Assembly (NCBI GenBank): GCA_030407085.1 | Contig: CM059583.1 | Location: forward strand, 88,852,001-88,916,000 | Direction: 5' to 3' | DNA length: 64,000 nt | DNA from: Trichopria drosophilae | Lineage: Eukaryota; Arthropoda; Insecta; Hymenoptera; Diapriidae | Shown: one piece after another, positions 42,057 to 51,880 of the stretch | Position numbering within the stretch: position 1 is the stretch's first letter | How the letters are laid out: every line of letters begins with the position of its first letter | Made by a program: the position numbers and the translations under genes | Notes under the pieces: model-generated | Seen by the model: the letters and a program-made list of their open reading frames with translations, nothing else | The model's database searches: none | What the model was told of the DNA's origin: nothing

Positions 42057-42533
42057 ATTAATGAATAAAAAATTCTTTTTAAAAACCACGTTTTTATAAA
42101 TGGACTAAAAAGGATAAAATAATTTTTCCCATCCACACAGGTCACTAATACCATGCCGAAATAAATACGCAATAATTTTTCATTTAATTACGAAATAAAA
42201 TATTTGTAAGACTTAAAATGAAAAACGTGTGGCGCAATATAGGTAACAGAAATGACTATCATGTCTAAACTGGCGTGTCATATTGTTCATTTAAGCATAA
42301 GTTTCTCATTTGTTATCGTTCGTCGAGGAGGAGTCATTTCTATTACCTCTATTGAGCCACACGCTTTCCATTTTAAGTCTAACAAATATTTTATTTCGTA
42401 ATAAAATGAAAAATTATTGCGTATTTATTTCGGCATGGTATTAGTGACCTGTGTGGATGGGAAAAATTATTTTATCCTTTTTAGTCCATTTATAAAAACG
42501 TGGTTTTTAAAAAGAATTTTTTATTCATTAATT
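42057..42533. mobile_element. Hairpin MITE, 477 bp, arms of about 200 bp
   Basis: Arms 42057-42256 and 42332-42533 are reverse complements over almost their full length (ATTAATGAATAAAAAATTC at the ends, GTGTGGCGCAATATAGG near the loop). Two frames in opposite places give the same peptide start (MRIYFGMVLVTCVDGKNYF), proving near-identity of the arms. It lies 38 bp after the helicase stop. Target duplication not clear. Confidence 0.88.
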
Positions 42534-43089
42534 ATTTTAATAGATCTTAACGTGCTCTTGCATTTTAGGTCATTTCAGGAAAAAGTTCCTAAATCGAGTT
42601 AGGCCGTTTTTCAACACCGCCCCTCTATTGAAGGGACATAAATAATTACAAACTCAGATACACGACTATATGGACACCTCCTTTGGAAACTATAAAAACT
42701 TCGTTTGTGATCAGCTGTTGAAACATCAGGCAAAATATAATTTTTTCCGTATTGACTGTAAATTACTTTTAACTCTCTACTGGTGTTGACTGGAATCATC
42801 ATTTTATTCGTTCAACATCGGTTAAAAAATCTTTTATAGAACGTTTGTTTTTAAAATAATACACAACAGTATTGCTTTTCTTGAAATACGTCGATAAAGT
42901 ACATAAACTTTTCGTTTTCATTTAAACACATAATAGCTCGGTATTTATTTGTATTGAAGATTAAATATATTAACTCCAACGATTGGTAGGCTCGTAATCA
43001 TTCACAACGGCTACGAAACAAGGCAACAGTTTGTAAAGTATCACAAGAAATTTTGCCGAAATTATCACCTACAAAGAAACGATTTCAGT
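42534..43089. other. AT-rich spacer
   Basis: No supported gene. Confidence 0.4.
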
Positions 43090-43380
43090 TTTACAATAGT
43101 ATATTTCGGTACGTATGCGTAAAATGCGATTTTACGTAGCGCTTTTTAACCTGCGATTAGATAGGACAGGAGCGTAAAATCGAATTCTTATGCCCGCGTA
43201 TCGAATGATATTTTTCGACACATTATGCGTAAAATTTGCGCACCTTTTTTAGTGTATGCTAAATACAATGTTATGCATGCGTGCCGACAGCAGAAATGTG
43301 TAAAATCGTATTATACGCAATAAAAACGGTGCGTAAAATCAAATTTTACGTATACGTATGTCGCAAAGACATAAATGTAT
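43090..43380 (+). repeat. Unclassified repeat with GCGTAAAAT words (copy 2)
   Basis: ACCTGCGATTAGATAGGAC, ATGCGTAAAAT, AAATCGAATTTTAC-type words match the block at 33580-34000. No coding signature. Confidence 0.6.
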
Positions 43381-43428
43381 ATTTGGATCGTGTTTTAATG
43401 TAGTATATGATGGTTAAATATATAGTAG

Positions 43429-43810
43429 GGTGTTTCTTGAAATTGGGTTTTGGTCCTTCCATCCCTCAAATTTGTTCATTTTGATGAAAAAATGAAGTAC
43501 CCCAAATTTTAGGTAAATTGGTATATAAAAACCCGTGCCTCCCAGCACTTCAATTTTACACGGAGATTTTATGATATTTAATAAGAAAACCTTTTTTTAT
43601 TTATTAACGTGCCATTTTCATTTAAAAAATCATATTGATTTGTCCACTGAAAATATGATGCTTGAATACATTCTGATGACTACGCTTCAAGGTAGAATCG
43701 AAAAAAAATTACGACTTATTACGAGTTATTCATATTGTAACGAAAGACATTTTTTACTCAAAAACCAGAAAACAATAAAAATATCGTATTCTATTTGTTA
43801 CGGGAACACC
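43429..43810 (+). repeat. Dispersed repeat R, uninterrupted copy
   Basis: Starts TAGGGTGTTTCTTGAAAT and includes TTCATTTTGATGAAAAAATG, AAACCAGAAAACAATAAAAA. The same sequence occurs in reverse complement at 58659-58975 and 54806-54843, split by the BEL element. The GGGTGTTTCTTGAA start resembles a mariner-type terminus. The 130-codon frame across it shows no domain. Confidence 0.8.
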
Positions 43811-43963
43811 TTGGAAATTAATGAGGGATGGTTTAAGTCTTCTGACACTAACTGGCCTAAAGGCCAGATTTTAAAATATACAGGCAATCTCAGTCACAAA
43901 CTCCGCACGGTTAGAAAACTTGAATAAATACGTACTACTGTACAATGTACTTTATTGAGGACC

Positions 43964-43967
43964 ATAC
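43964..43967. repeat. Target site duplication ATAC (left)
   Basis: ATAC precedes the left LTR and follows the right LTR at 53386-53389. Confidence 0.88.
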
Positions 43968-45472
43968 TACAGCCGTACTGAGTCCCGACGACACGGGGAC
44001 TCTGGTTTTTACTCTAGAAAAAGGGGGGAATAAAAAAAATAAAAATTATCAACGGGGATGTGTTGGTATCGATATATATTTTAAAGGGGGAAATTACAAA
44101 ATTGTGGGGGAGGACTTTACTAATTATAATATAAGATATAATAAAAATAATTCGCCGCGCACTGTGCACAGTACTTACGCTAATCTGCAGTATCTCGAGA
44201 TTCACAAAAAAAAAAATTAATTTACGCCTCGCAACAATACAATATATTTACGCACTAATTAATTTGGTTATACAATAGATTTGCTCGCCGTAACGGTTTA
44301 CAAAGAAGTGATCTTGAAGATGGTCTGACCCGTTACCATCACGCCACAGCGTCAGTCCTGGATATTAACTTTCAGGGAACAAATAAAAAGGAAAAACAAT
44401 TATTAATAAGGACGAATTTATGACAACATAAGGACAAAGACGGGGAACATAATTTTGGCAATGCTGGGAATAGTAGGGCAAGTCTAAATTTTCAAAAAGG
44501 GGTGGGCGACTGAATGAGTTTTCTGCACGAGTGCGACAAACATTTACTCGGCACTGGAAGGGGTAATGATACATGTAACGAGTGCGACAAGCGCAGACAA
44601 TATTGATGACGAATTAGTATTTTACATTGGGCCATGAGTGCGACGAACGTCGACTCGATGAGCGCGACAGCAATAGTCTATTCCATGCATGAGTACGACG
44701 AACGTCGACTACGCGAATATGGAAGGTAGACAGAAACGCTGTACAAATGAATTGACCAATAGGGACTGAGTTTGATCAAGATGGCCGACGAGTTGCGCGT
44801 AAAACTGCGCGATAGCCAGTCCACGGTGAACGACGACTGAAGTGACAGGTCGTCTCGGTTTTCGGGATTTTCGAGTGTTTTGAAGTGATAAAATTAAAGT
44901 TTGTGCGGGTTTTCTTGTGTGGTTCACTCCGGGATCGAGTGCCAAAGGATCGGGTACAGGGAAGATGTAATCGGAGTCATCCTCTCGACGGCAACGGGAA
45001 AAGGAGTTTTGGGAGTTTTGGAGAAATGCGAAAAGGAGCAGCAGTTACGGTAAATTTAAACTTTAATTATTAAGGACTATTTCTTTGTGTAAGGATGGGT
45101 AAATTTATGTTTCAGGATCAGGACGTCAGCCAGCAGCGATTCCGGCACGAGGAAGCAGACCATCGGAACAGCTGAGTGAACATGTAAGTATAGTGTTTAC
45201 ATTTCTTTAAGATATTCCTCTTCCTTGGACGATGACAATACTTAGTTACGACAATGACAGATTCCTTATTTAACACTTATAATTAATAATTTCTATGTTT
45301 ACAGGTATATCTTCTTTGGACACTATGGACGGTATAACTTCTTGGACAGATAGACGAGATGGGACGATGACACCAACGAGTTGAGAGGACGAGCACCAAT
45401 CTTCGTTCTTCTTTCTTCAGGTAACTATTTTAGTTGGGAACGCAAGTAGACAGACGTCTACTATGTGTTACA
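43968..45472 (-). repeat. 3' LTR (element sense) of the young gypsy element
   Basis: Plus-strand ends TACAGCCGTACTGAG and TGTGTTACA; element-sense start TGTAACACA. Contains several GAGTGCGAC/GTCGACT words at 44522-44712. Element-sense interior just before it ends GGCCCGGGGAAATT, a weak polypurine tract. Confidence 0.92.
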
Positions 45473-45886
45473 AATTTCCCCGGGCCTGACGAAAGTAGAT
45501 TTTGAATACTACATAAAATTCTCGAATCGTCATACAATATAAACAAACTTAAAATCTAAACTTACATCAATTTCCGCTTTACGATTTCACGATACGGCTG
45601 TCCGGGCTAAGGTAGAGGGCTATCATATAAGGAAAGGATAAGATCGAGTGGAAAGAAGGAACATAATAATCGCAGATTGCCAACAAAAATTATTCTTATT
45701 ATTATTATTATTTTCCTTGTTAACACTGGATCTCTAAATATTCCATTAATAATATCACAAACAACCAACAAGGGGGCATATTTTCAAAGTTTATACTGAA
45801 CAAACAAAATAATACACAAATGATTACAATGTTTACCAAAGTTAAGAAGCATATTATTAACAAAACGTAAAAAAAAATGCTAAAAA
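45473..45886. other. Gypsy 3' untranslated interior
   Basis: AT-rich sequence between the third ORF and the LTR; no gene. Confidence 0.5.
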
Positions 45887-46020
45887 GGTACTGCCAAAAG
45901 GCAACAGGCAATTAATAATAAAGGGTATTGCCGAAAGGAACAGGCGAAATAATAAAGGGTATTGCCGAAAGGAACAGGCAAAATAATAAAGGGTATTGCC
46001 GAAAGGAACAGGCAAAATAA
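45887..46020 (+). repeat. 34-bp tandem repeat, four units
   Basis: Units at 45887 (diverged), 45923, 45957 and 45991 (partial) read GGGTATTGCCGAAAGGAACA followed by GGCRAAATAATAAA. It lies between the third ORF and the 3' LTR. There are no spacers, so this is not a CRISPR array. Confidence 0.93.
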
Positions 46021-46028
46021 GGAAGGGA

Positions 46029-46943
46029 TTATTGGGTAGTAGGGAAACGGGGTTTCAGGCAGGTTTTTGCCGAGTGTCCTTCCTGACGACACCTTTTGCA
46101 CTTAAATCCCGGAGGGAAGGCATTCGGGCTTATGGAAGGTGAAGGTGAAGAGGGCAAGGATAAAGGACGGGGAATTTTTAGGGACATTAGGGCTGGGATT
46201 GATGAAATTACGGCCGTATGTGCCGGCCGTGACTTGTCGAATCCCGGGTGATTCGCCTTTTCGAGGGCAGCTGCGACGGCTTGTATAGCTTGTCGTTCCA
46301 TCCACACATGTGGCGGGCATCGCGGTTGTCGCAAGGGGGCAGATCCCGACGGGGCAGGATGGTCGATGACCACCTTCTGGTCCGTCCTGGGGCCCGTTAT
46401 CCTGCGCTCGCTTATGGCCAGACTGGCCATAGCCGGCACCTTTCGGCGGTAATTTCGGGATTTAGGAGAAGGAATGGGGGATTGAATGGGGGTATATGGT
46501 AGGGAAGGGTGTTTAGGAGGAGGTGAAGATTGTTGTAGGGGTGAGGAAATAAGAGGAGATAAAGTTCTAGTAGGAGTATGAAGGGGTGAAGGTTTAGGAG
46601 GAGTTGGAGATCTAGAGATAGGTGAGGGAGTTATAGGCGATGAAGGTCTAGAAAGGGGTGAGGGTTTAGGAGGGCCGGCAAAGAAGGAGAAAGGGCTAGG
46701 GGGAAGAGGAATAGGGTTAAAGGAGGCTGGGAGGGTTTTGGATGAAGGGTATGTTGGGGGAAAATCAAATGGGGAAGTGGGGTCAGGAGTAGGAGCTGGG
46801 TAGTTCTTCGAAATGAAGTAGGAGCGGCTGGCAATCCGTTCCAGCTGCGGAGCCTGCGGAACCGGACTCCATTTCGGGGCCACATATTCTGGCCGCTCCG
46901 TATTTCGGCTCCTTGGCCCGAAACGCGCTCGTCTCAATGGCAT
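46029..46943 (-). CDS. Extra gypsy ORF3: proline-rich protein with CCHC zinc knuckle
   Basis: An intact 304-codon frame downstream of integrase, ATG at 46943 (MPLRRARFGPRSRNTERPEY). Residues about 55-170 are a Pro/Ser-rich low-complexity stretch (PPSPFSFFAGPPKPSPLSRP and similar). Residues about 175-290 are better balanced (SLAISERRITGPRTDQKV, PPHVWMERQAIQAVAAALEK). The C-terminus has CKRCRQEGHSAKTC, a perfect C-x2-C-x4-H-x4-C knuckle with Gly before the His. No signal peptide or transmembrane helix, so it is not an Env. The position would suit a spliced accessory protein. The knuckle suggests RNA or cDNA binding. I know no standard name for it. Confidence 0.7.
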   Translation of the reverse strand: MPLRRARFGPRSRNTERPEYVAPKWSPVPQAPQLERIASRSYFISKNYPAPTPDPTSPFDFPPTYPSSKTLPASFNPIPLPPSPFSFFAGPPKPSPLSRPSSPITPSPISRSPTPPKPSPLHTPTRTLSPLISSPLQQSSPPPKHPSLPYTPIQSPIPSPKSRNYRRKVPAMASLAISERRITGPRTDQKVVIDHPAPSGSAPLRQPRCPPHVWMERQAIQAVAAALEKANHPGFDKSRPAHTAVISSIPALMSLKIPRPLSLPSSPSPSISPNAFPPGFKCKRCRQEGHSAKTCLKPRFPTTQ

Positions 46944-47030
46944 TCTTCCTAAAACAATATAATTTACTCATAAATTATCTATTCATAGTTCTCTATTTCC
47001 GTCCAACTTCTACTCTATATTATTTTTATC

Positions 47031-47510
47031 CTATTGATTGGTTCTTGAACGAAGGTTATATCTACGGGGTTCATTTACGGGTTGATCTATGGGGTTATAC
47101 ATCGGATAGGTAATGGGTGATTTTTTTGGTCTACCCACTCTTCTTTTTGGAGGAAGATTGACTAGAGGGGGTATTTCTTGGGTAATTTGTACGATATTAG
47201 GGGTTTCTTCATTTCTACTCATAATCGGATTTTCATTACTTGGGTCGGAAAAATTATTATTAACGGGTATATCAGGGGTCACATACAATTTCAAATCCTT
47301 GATATGTACTTTTGGATTTATCCGAGTACTCTTATCTTCAATCTCATACACAACCGGGGACAATACTTCAATAATTCGAAAGGGGCCGGTAAATTTGGGT
47401 GCTAATTTAGCTGCAAAATTTTGAATTCCGGACGACAAAACTCTAGTTCTTCTCATTACTAAATCATTTATTTTAAAACGGGAGTCTACACGATTTCTAT
47501 TATAATATTG
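47031..47510 (-). pseudogene. pol: Gypsy integrase C-terminal (GPY/F) domain, frameshifted from pol
   Basis: After a frameshift near 47510 the integrase continues: QAQYYNRNRVDSRFKINDLV, MRRTRVLSSGIQNFAAKLAP, KFTGPFRIIEVLSPVVYEI (GPF core), then a Pro/Asn-rich tail with KRRVGRPKKS, an AT-hook-like basic patch. It ends at 47031, about 90 bases before ORF3. Confidence 0.9.
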
Positions 47511-49011
47511 GGCTTGTCTTTGCAGCTTGCTCTAAATTCTTTCGAACCCAATCATGAATCAACGGTAATCGTTTTATTCTATCTCTCCATGCCGTGGGGT
47601 CATTACTATTAAGGGTGACTGGGTCATTATTACGGATACTTCGAGCCGGACGGGGATTGCGACCAAAATTTAAGAAGGCAGGGGTCATTTGGGTGGAGGC
47701 TTGTACTGACGTATTCATGGCAAAGCAGAATTCATTTAAGTGCAAATCCCAATCACGATGATCCATACCAACAAAAGAGGAAATCATCGTTTTTAGGGTT
47801 TTATTGGCACGTTCCACAGGATTCGCTTGCGGATGGTAGGGGGGTGTTGTGACTTTGGAGATACCTAGCTGCTGTAAATGATGATCCAAGTACTTATTAT
47901 CAAATTCTTTTCCATTATCGGGGACAAAATATTTTGGGCAACCCCAACGATTGACCACTAAAGAGTCCAAAGCATTCGATATTGCCGATCCTGTGGCCGA
48001 TCGAAGGGCTTTTGCCTCCACATACTTGGTAAATAGGTCCTGAAAAACAACTATGTACTGGTTCTGATGTTTACTGGGGGGAAAGGGACCCATTAAATCA
48101 GCAGCTACGGTACTCCAGGGATATTCCGTAGTTCTTTCTCGCATCAAACCTACAGGAGGGCGTTGGGATACCTTCTGGCGTTGGCATTCAGGACATCGAG
48201 CGACATATTTGGCCACATCATGAAAGATGCCAGGCCAAAAGAAGTCTTGTATCAAACGTTGATACGTTTTGTCGACTCCTAAATGACCAGACTGTGGGTT
48301 ATCATGGGCATCACTTATGGCACGAAGACGGGATTCTGAGGGCAATACTAACTTCCAAGCATCAAGGTCTTCCACGGCGGGCTCTATAACAGGGTGAGGG
48401 CGATGGTAATATATTTTATCTTCAACTATCTTCCAATTAGGGTACTTAAATGGGAATTCTCTTATATTATTCATTTTATCTTTATACCAATTATCTTCGG
48501 AATCTGCTATCGCAAAAAGGGCGGCATCAAAAGAATCATACATTCGGGAAAGGGCATCTGGCACTACATGGAGGGATCCTTTCCTACGAATTATCTTCAT
48601 ATCATACGCCTGTAAGGCCAGTGCCCAACGAGCCAATCGTCCCGTCGGATCACGTAAATTTCTTAACCACTGTAAACTACTGTGATCTGTGATCACGTCA
48701 AAGGTGGTTCCCTCAATGTAGGGCCTGAACTTTTTTACTGCCCATAACACAGCTAGACACTCTCGCTCCGTTACTGTGTATTTCCGTTCCGCCGCAGTCA
48801 ATACTCGACTCGCAAAAACAATGGGATGTTCAAATCCGTCTATTTCCTGGGTCAGAACGGCACCTACAGCAACGTCGCTAGCGTCTGTCTGGACTGAAAA
48901 GGGTAATTCGAAATTAGGGCGGGCTAAAACAGGAGTACAGGTAAGGGAATAACGGAGGGTATCGAAGGCTTGTTGTTGTTCAGCTCCCCAGTGCCAGGAT
49001 GTGTTCTTCAT
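47500..49011 (-). CDS. pol: Gypsy pol: RNase H and integrase core
   Basis: 503 codons in the same frame as the upstream protease-RT, separated only by one TAG. RNase H: FSVQTDASDVAVGAVL, TERECLAVLWAVKKFRPYIE, VITDHSSLQWL, VPDALSRM carry all four acidic residues. Integrase: zinc domain DAHDNPQSGHLGVDKTYQRL with ARCPECQR; DDE triad in VAADLMGPFP, FVPDNGKEFDNK and NPVERANKTLKT. Everything looks intact until the frameshift near 47510. It cuts RNA in hybrids and inserts cDNA. Confidence 0.93.
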   Translation of the reverse strand: MKNTSWHWGAEQQQAFDTLRYSLTCTPVLARPNFELPFSVQTDASDVAVGAVLTQEIDGFEHPIVFASRVLTAAERKYTVTERECLAVLWAVKKFRPYIEGTTFDVITDHSSLQWLRNLRDPTGRLARWALALQAYDMKIIRRKGSLHVVPDALSRMYDSFDAALFAIADSEDNWYKDKMNNIREFPFKYPNWKIVEDKIYYHRPHPVIEPAVEDLDAWKLVLPSESRLRAISDAHDNPQSGHLGVDKTYQRLIQDFFWPGIFHDVAKYVARCPECQRQKVSQRPPVGLMRERTTEYPWSTVAADLMGPFPPSKHQNQYIVVFQDLFTKYVEAKALRSATGSAISNALDSLVVNRWGCPKYFVPDNGKEFDNKYLDHHLQQLGISKVTTPPYHPQANPVERANKTLKTMISSFVGMDHRDWDLHLNEFCFAMNTSVQASTQMTPAFLNFGRNPRPARSIRNNDPVTLNSNDPTAWRDRIKRLPLIHDWVRKNLEQAAKTSPIL

Positions 49012-49017
49012 TAGGAG

Positions 49018-50385
49018 CTATGTCAACGGGACTCGATCTCTGGATAGGTTAGGGAGGAAACGGGCATACCAACCAACCATTCCCAGGAATCGGCGTAATT
49101 GTTTCAGGGTAGTAGGAGGAGGGTATTCTAAAATAGGGGTTATTTTATCTTGATCCGCTTTTAACCCGTCCTTGCCTATGACGTAACCCAGATATTTAAC
49201 CTCGGAACAGAAGAACTCACTTTTTTGTTGATTTATATCTAAACCAGCTTCAACTAATGTTTTCAAAACAATCTCTAAATACTTAAAATGTTCGTCTTCC
49301 GATTCTGTGGCTATTATTACGTGATCTAGGTAGGCAAAGACATGGGGTTCCCAAGCAGGATCAATGAGTCTATCCATTAGCCTTTGGAAGGTGGCAGGGG
49401 CATTTGTTAATCCAAAAGGCATTCTCTTAAATTGAAACATGCCTCTTCTTGGGACGGCGAAGGCGGTGATTGGGCGACTACTGGGTTCTACGGGGACCTG
49501 GAAGTATGCTTGGCTTAAATCTAATTTGGAAACACAACGGGCACGACGCATTGCTGATAAAATACGTTCCATGTTAGGGATGGGATACGCGTCTTTCAAA
49601 GTTACTTTATTTACATCTCTATAATCTATACAAAATCTATGCTTACCGTCGGCTTTTGGGACAATTACAGGGTTACTCATCCACAAGCTCATAGATTTTT
49701 CAATTACATCCTCACTTAACATTTTATCAACTTCCGTTTGGGCAATACTCAACATATAAGGGGATAACACACGGGGTTTTTGTCGAATAGGGGGATGATT
49801 TTGTACATTGATAGTATGCTGGGCTAGGTGGGTATGGGTTAGGACTGGGGAATGGGATACGGGAATTAATCGGGTTAATAGTTCATTAAGTCTTTTCTCT
49901 GCATAAAATGATGGTTTTATTAAACCGGCATAATCATAAATAGGTTGAACGGGAATCATACCAATATTTCTACCGAATTTACGAAAAGGGCCGTTTTTAG
50001 TTTTCCATATTCCTCTCTCATAATCTATCTTAATTCCAAACAATCCTAAAAAGTCTATTCCTAAAACGCATGCATAACTAAGGGGGGCTACTCTCACATC
50101 TAGCAATTGGACATCATTATCTAATTTTATTTCTAGGGACACGACTCCACGGAAAGGGACAACGCTTCCGTCTGCTACTCTTACCTCTTCTTCAATTGGT
50201 CTTAAAAATGGAGCCAGTATGCTTTCACAACCAACACCTAAGAATGTTTGTGATTCTCCAGAACCTACAAGAGCTTTTAAGGGGTTTCCGTTCAATTCTA
50301 ACCAAACGTAGTAACGAGGATCTGATGAAGGGGAATGTATACAACCTAAATTATTCAATCTGATTTTATGGGGTTTCTGAAACAA
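49018..50385 (-). pseudogene. pol: Gypsy pol: protease and reverse transcriptase, catalytic residues altered
   Basis: 455 codons. Protease: LKALVGSGESQTFLGVG where functional enzymes have DSGA, so the catalytic Asp is Gly. RT: HRFCIDYRDVNKVTLKDAYP, SKLDLSQAYFQVPV, PFGLTNAPATFQRLMD, then FAYLDHVIIATES, where the expected YxDD is YLDH. Thumb and connection follow (RRFLGMVGWYARFLPNL). It ends at one TAG (PLT-stop-LL) before RNase H. The start overlaps the gag end in the +1 frame. Apart from these changes the domain is clean. Confidence 0.92.
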
Positions 50386-50389
50386 ATTT

Positions 50390-51355
50390 TTACGGATATC
50401 CGCAAATAAAACAAAAGTATCCGAGGGAATCGGGACATTCTCTAAAAATATGGCCTATTTTCTTACAATTAAAACATCTTACACTATTACCTGTTAGGGG
50501 TTGAGAGGGGGCTTTTACTACTTTACTCATTAGGGGTGGAATGGAAGAAACTTCTGGTTGTGATTTTGGTTTTTGCATTGCTTTCCGGTTTGAAGGAGGT
50601 GGAGGAATTTTTGGACGATATTGCCTTAAAGGATTAATCGGGGTTTGTGGGACTGACGATGAGGTGGTAGGGCTTGGGGTACGAAAGGAAGGGGAATTTT
50701 CAGGAACTGGATCGGTAGCAGCAATTCTAATTTTTGGTCTATTTTTGTTAGGGCTATAGGCATAGGTAGGACAAAAGGATAGGGAGGCAGAAGGAGGGGG
50801 CCTATATTGTTTTTCCCTCTGCATTATGTTTTCATAATGTCTACATAATTGGTGCAATTCTGAGAAATTATTTACTTTTTCTCGAGAAATTCTTTCCGAT
50901 AGGGCTGGGCGCAAATTGTGGCAGCATATAGCTAATTGTTCTTCAAAGGGTGGAGGGGTGGATAATAAATTAAAAAGACCACGTAAAGCTACTATAAAGT
51001 CTCGGGCGGATTCTTCTAAACCTTGGGTACGTAGGGAAATATCTCGTCGAATACTTATTTCGGAATGCATCTGACCAAAAACCGATTTAAAACTGGAGAC
51101 AAATTGATCAAAAGTGGACCAGCATCCCTGCTCTACTCGATACCAATTTAAAGCAGATCCAGTGAATGCCTCGGGGAGGGCACGCAATAATTCTTCCTCG
51201 GAGAGTTCTCGACTAACGCCGTATTCCTTTAATTTTAGTAGGAAAATTTCGGCGTCTTCGTCGTCCTCTCCGGAAAATTTTGGACCTTGGGTTCTCCATT
51301 GCTCAACAGCGCTTTTATTCCATACTCCGGTTATCTTATTTTTTTTATTTATTTA
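50390..51355 (-). CDS. gag: Gypsy gag, no ATG seen at N-terminus
   Basis: The frame is open from a stop near 51355 and reads SGEDDEDAEIFLLKLKEYGV, RALPEAFTGSALNWYRVEQG, FVSSFKSVFGQMHSEISIRR, SARDFIVALRGLF and SERISREKVNNFSELHQLCR, a gypsy capsid of the retrotransposon-gag type. A Pro/Ser-rich linker follows, then CFNCKKIGHIFREC, an intact CCHC knuckle, and FCFICGYP-stop. No in-frame ATG is visible upstream of the capsid; TTG at 51187 is the first plausible alternative, or the true start was lost by a frameshift. The protein packages element RNA. Confidence 0.88.
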
Positions 51356-51880
51356 AATCAATTCAAATTATTAAATTCAATAATAATAAACAGAAAAAAA
51401 AAGAAAGAAACAAAATTCAATTCACTGTTATCACACATTTAATTCAAATTAACACTGGGAGGGGAGGGGGAAATTTTCGAACACAATAAAATTTGAAAAT
51501 CTTTAACTTAATTGATAATTTCACTTCCCAAATAATGAATAGAAGGGAAACTTATTTCTAATGTTAACGAGAAAACCTGAAAGAAAATATCTATTATTTC
51601 ATTCACATAAAATTTTTCATATAATAATTGCACCATATATATCATATCACAAATATTTAAATTTATATTACATATATTATATTATATAACATTTATTACT
51701 AATTATGTATTGGGAAATGGGGTTCAGGGAATTGGAGAATACTATTGTTCAAAAAATTTTTCTGTTGGTCACGCGAGCCAACAACCGTTTCGCGAGACCG
51801 TTACACTTAAAATTTTCTTTTCTTTTAATTTTAACTATTTTTCACTTTAATTTACCGGGCCACACATTGGCTGCGCCATT
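51356..51880 (-). other. Gypsy leader and primer-binding site
   Basis: In element sense, two bases after the 5' LTR comes TGGCGCAGCCAATGTGTGG (51860-51878), laid out like a tRNA primer-binding site beginning TGG. The rest of the leader is AT-rich non-coding DNA. Confidence 0.6.

Noticed and set aside
41858..42602. Two frames encoding the same peptide in opposite arms
   Set aside because: Explained by the hairpin MITE arms.
45887..46020. Possible CRISPR array
   Set aside because: Units are contiguous without spacers and the context is an insect-type retroelement.
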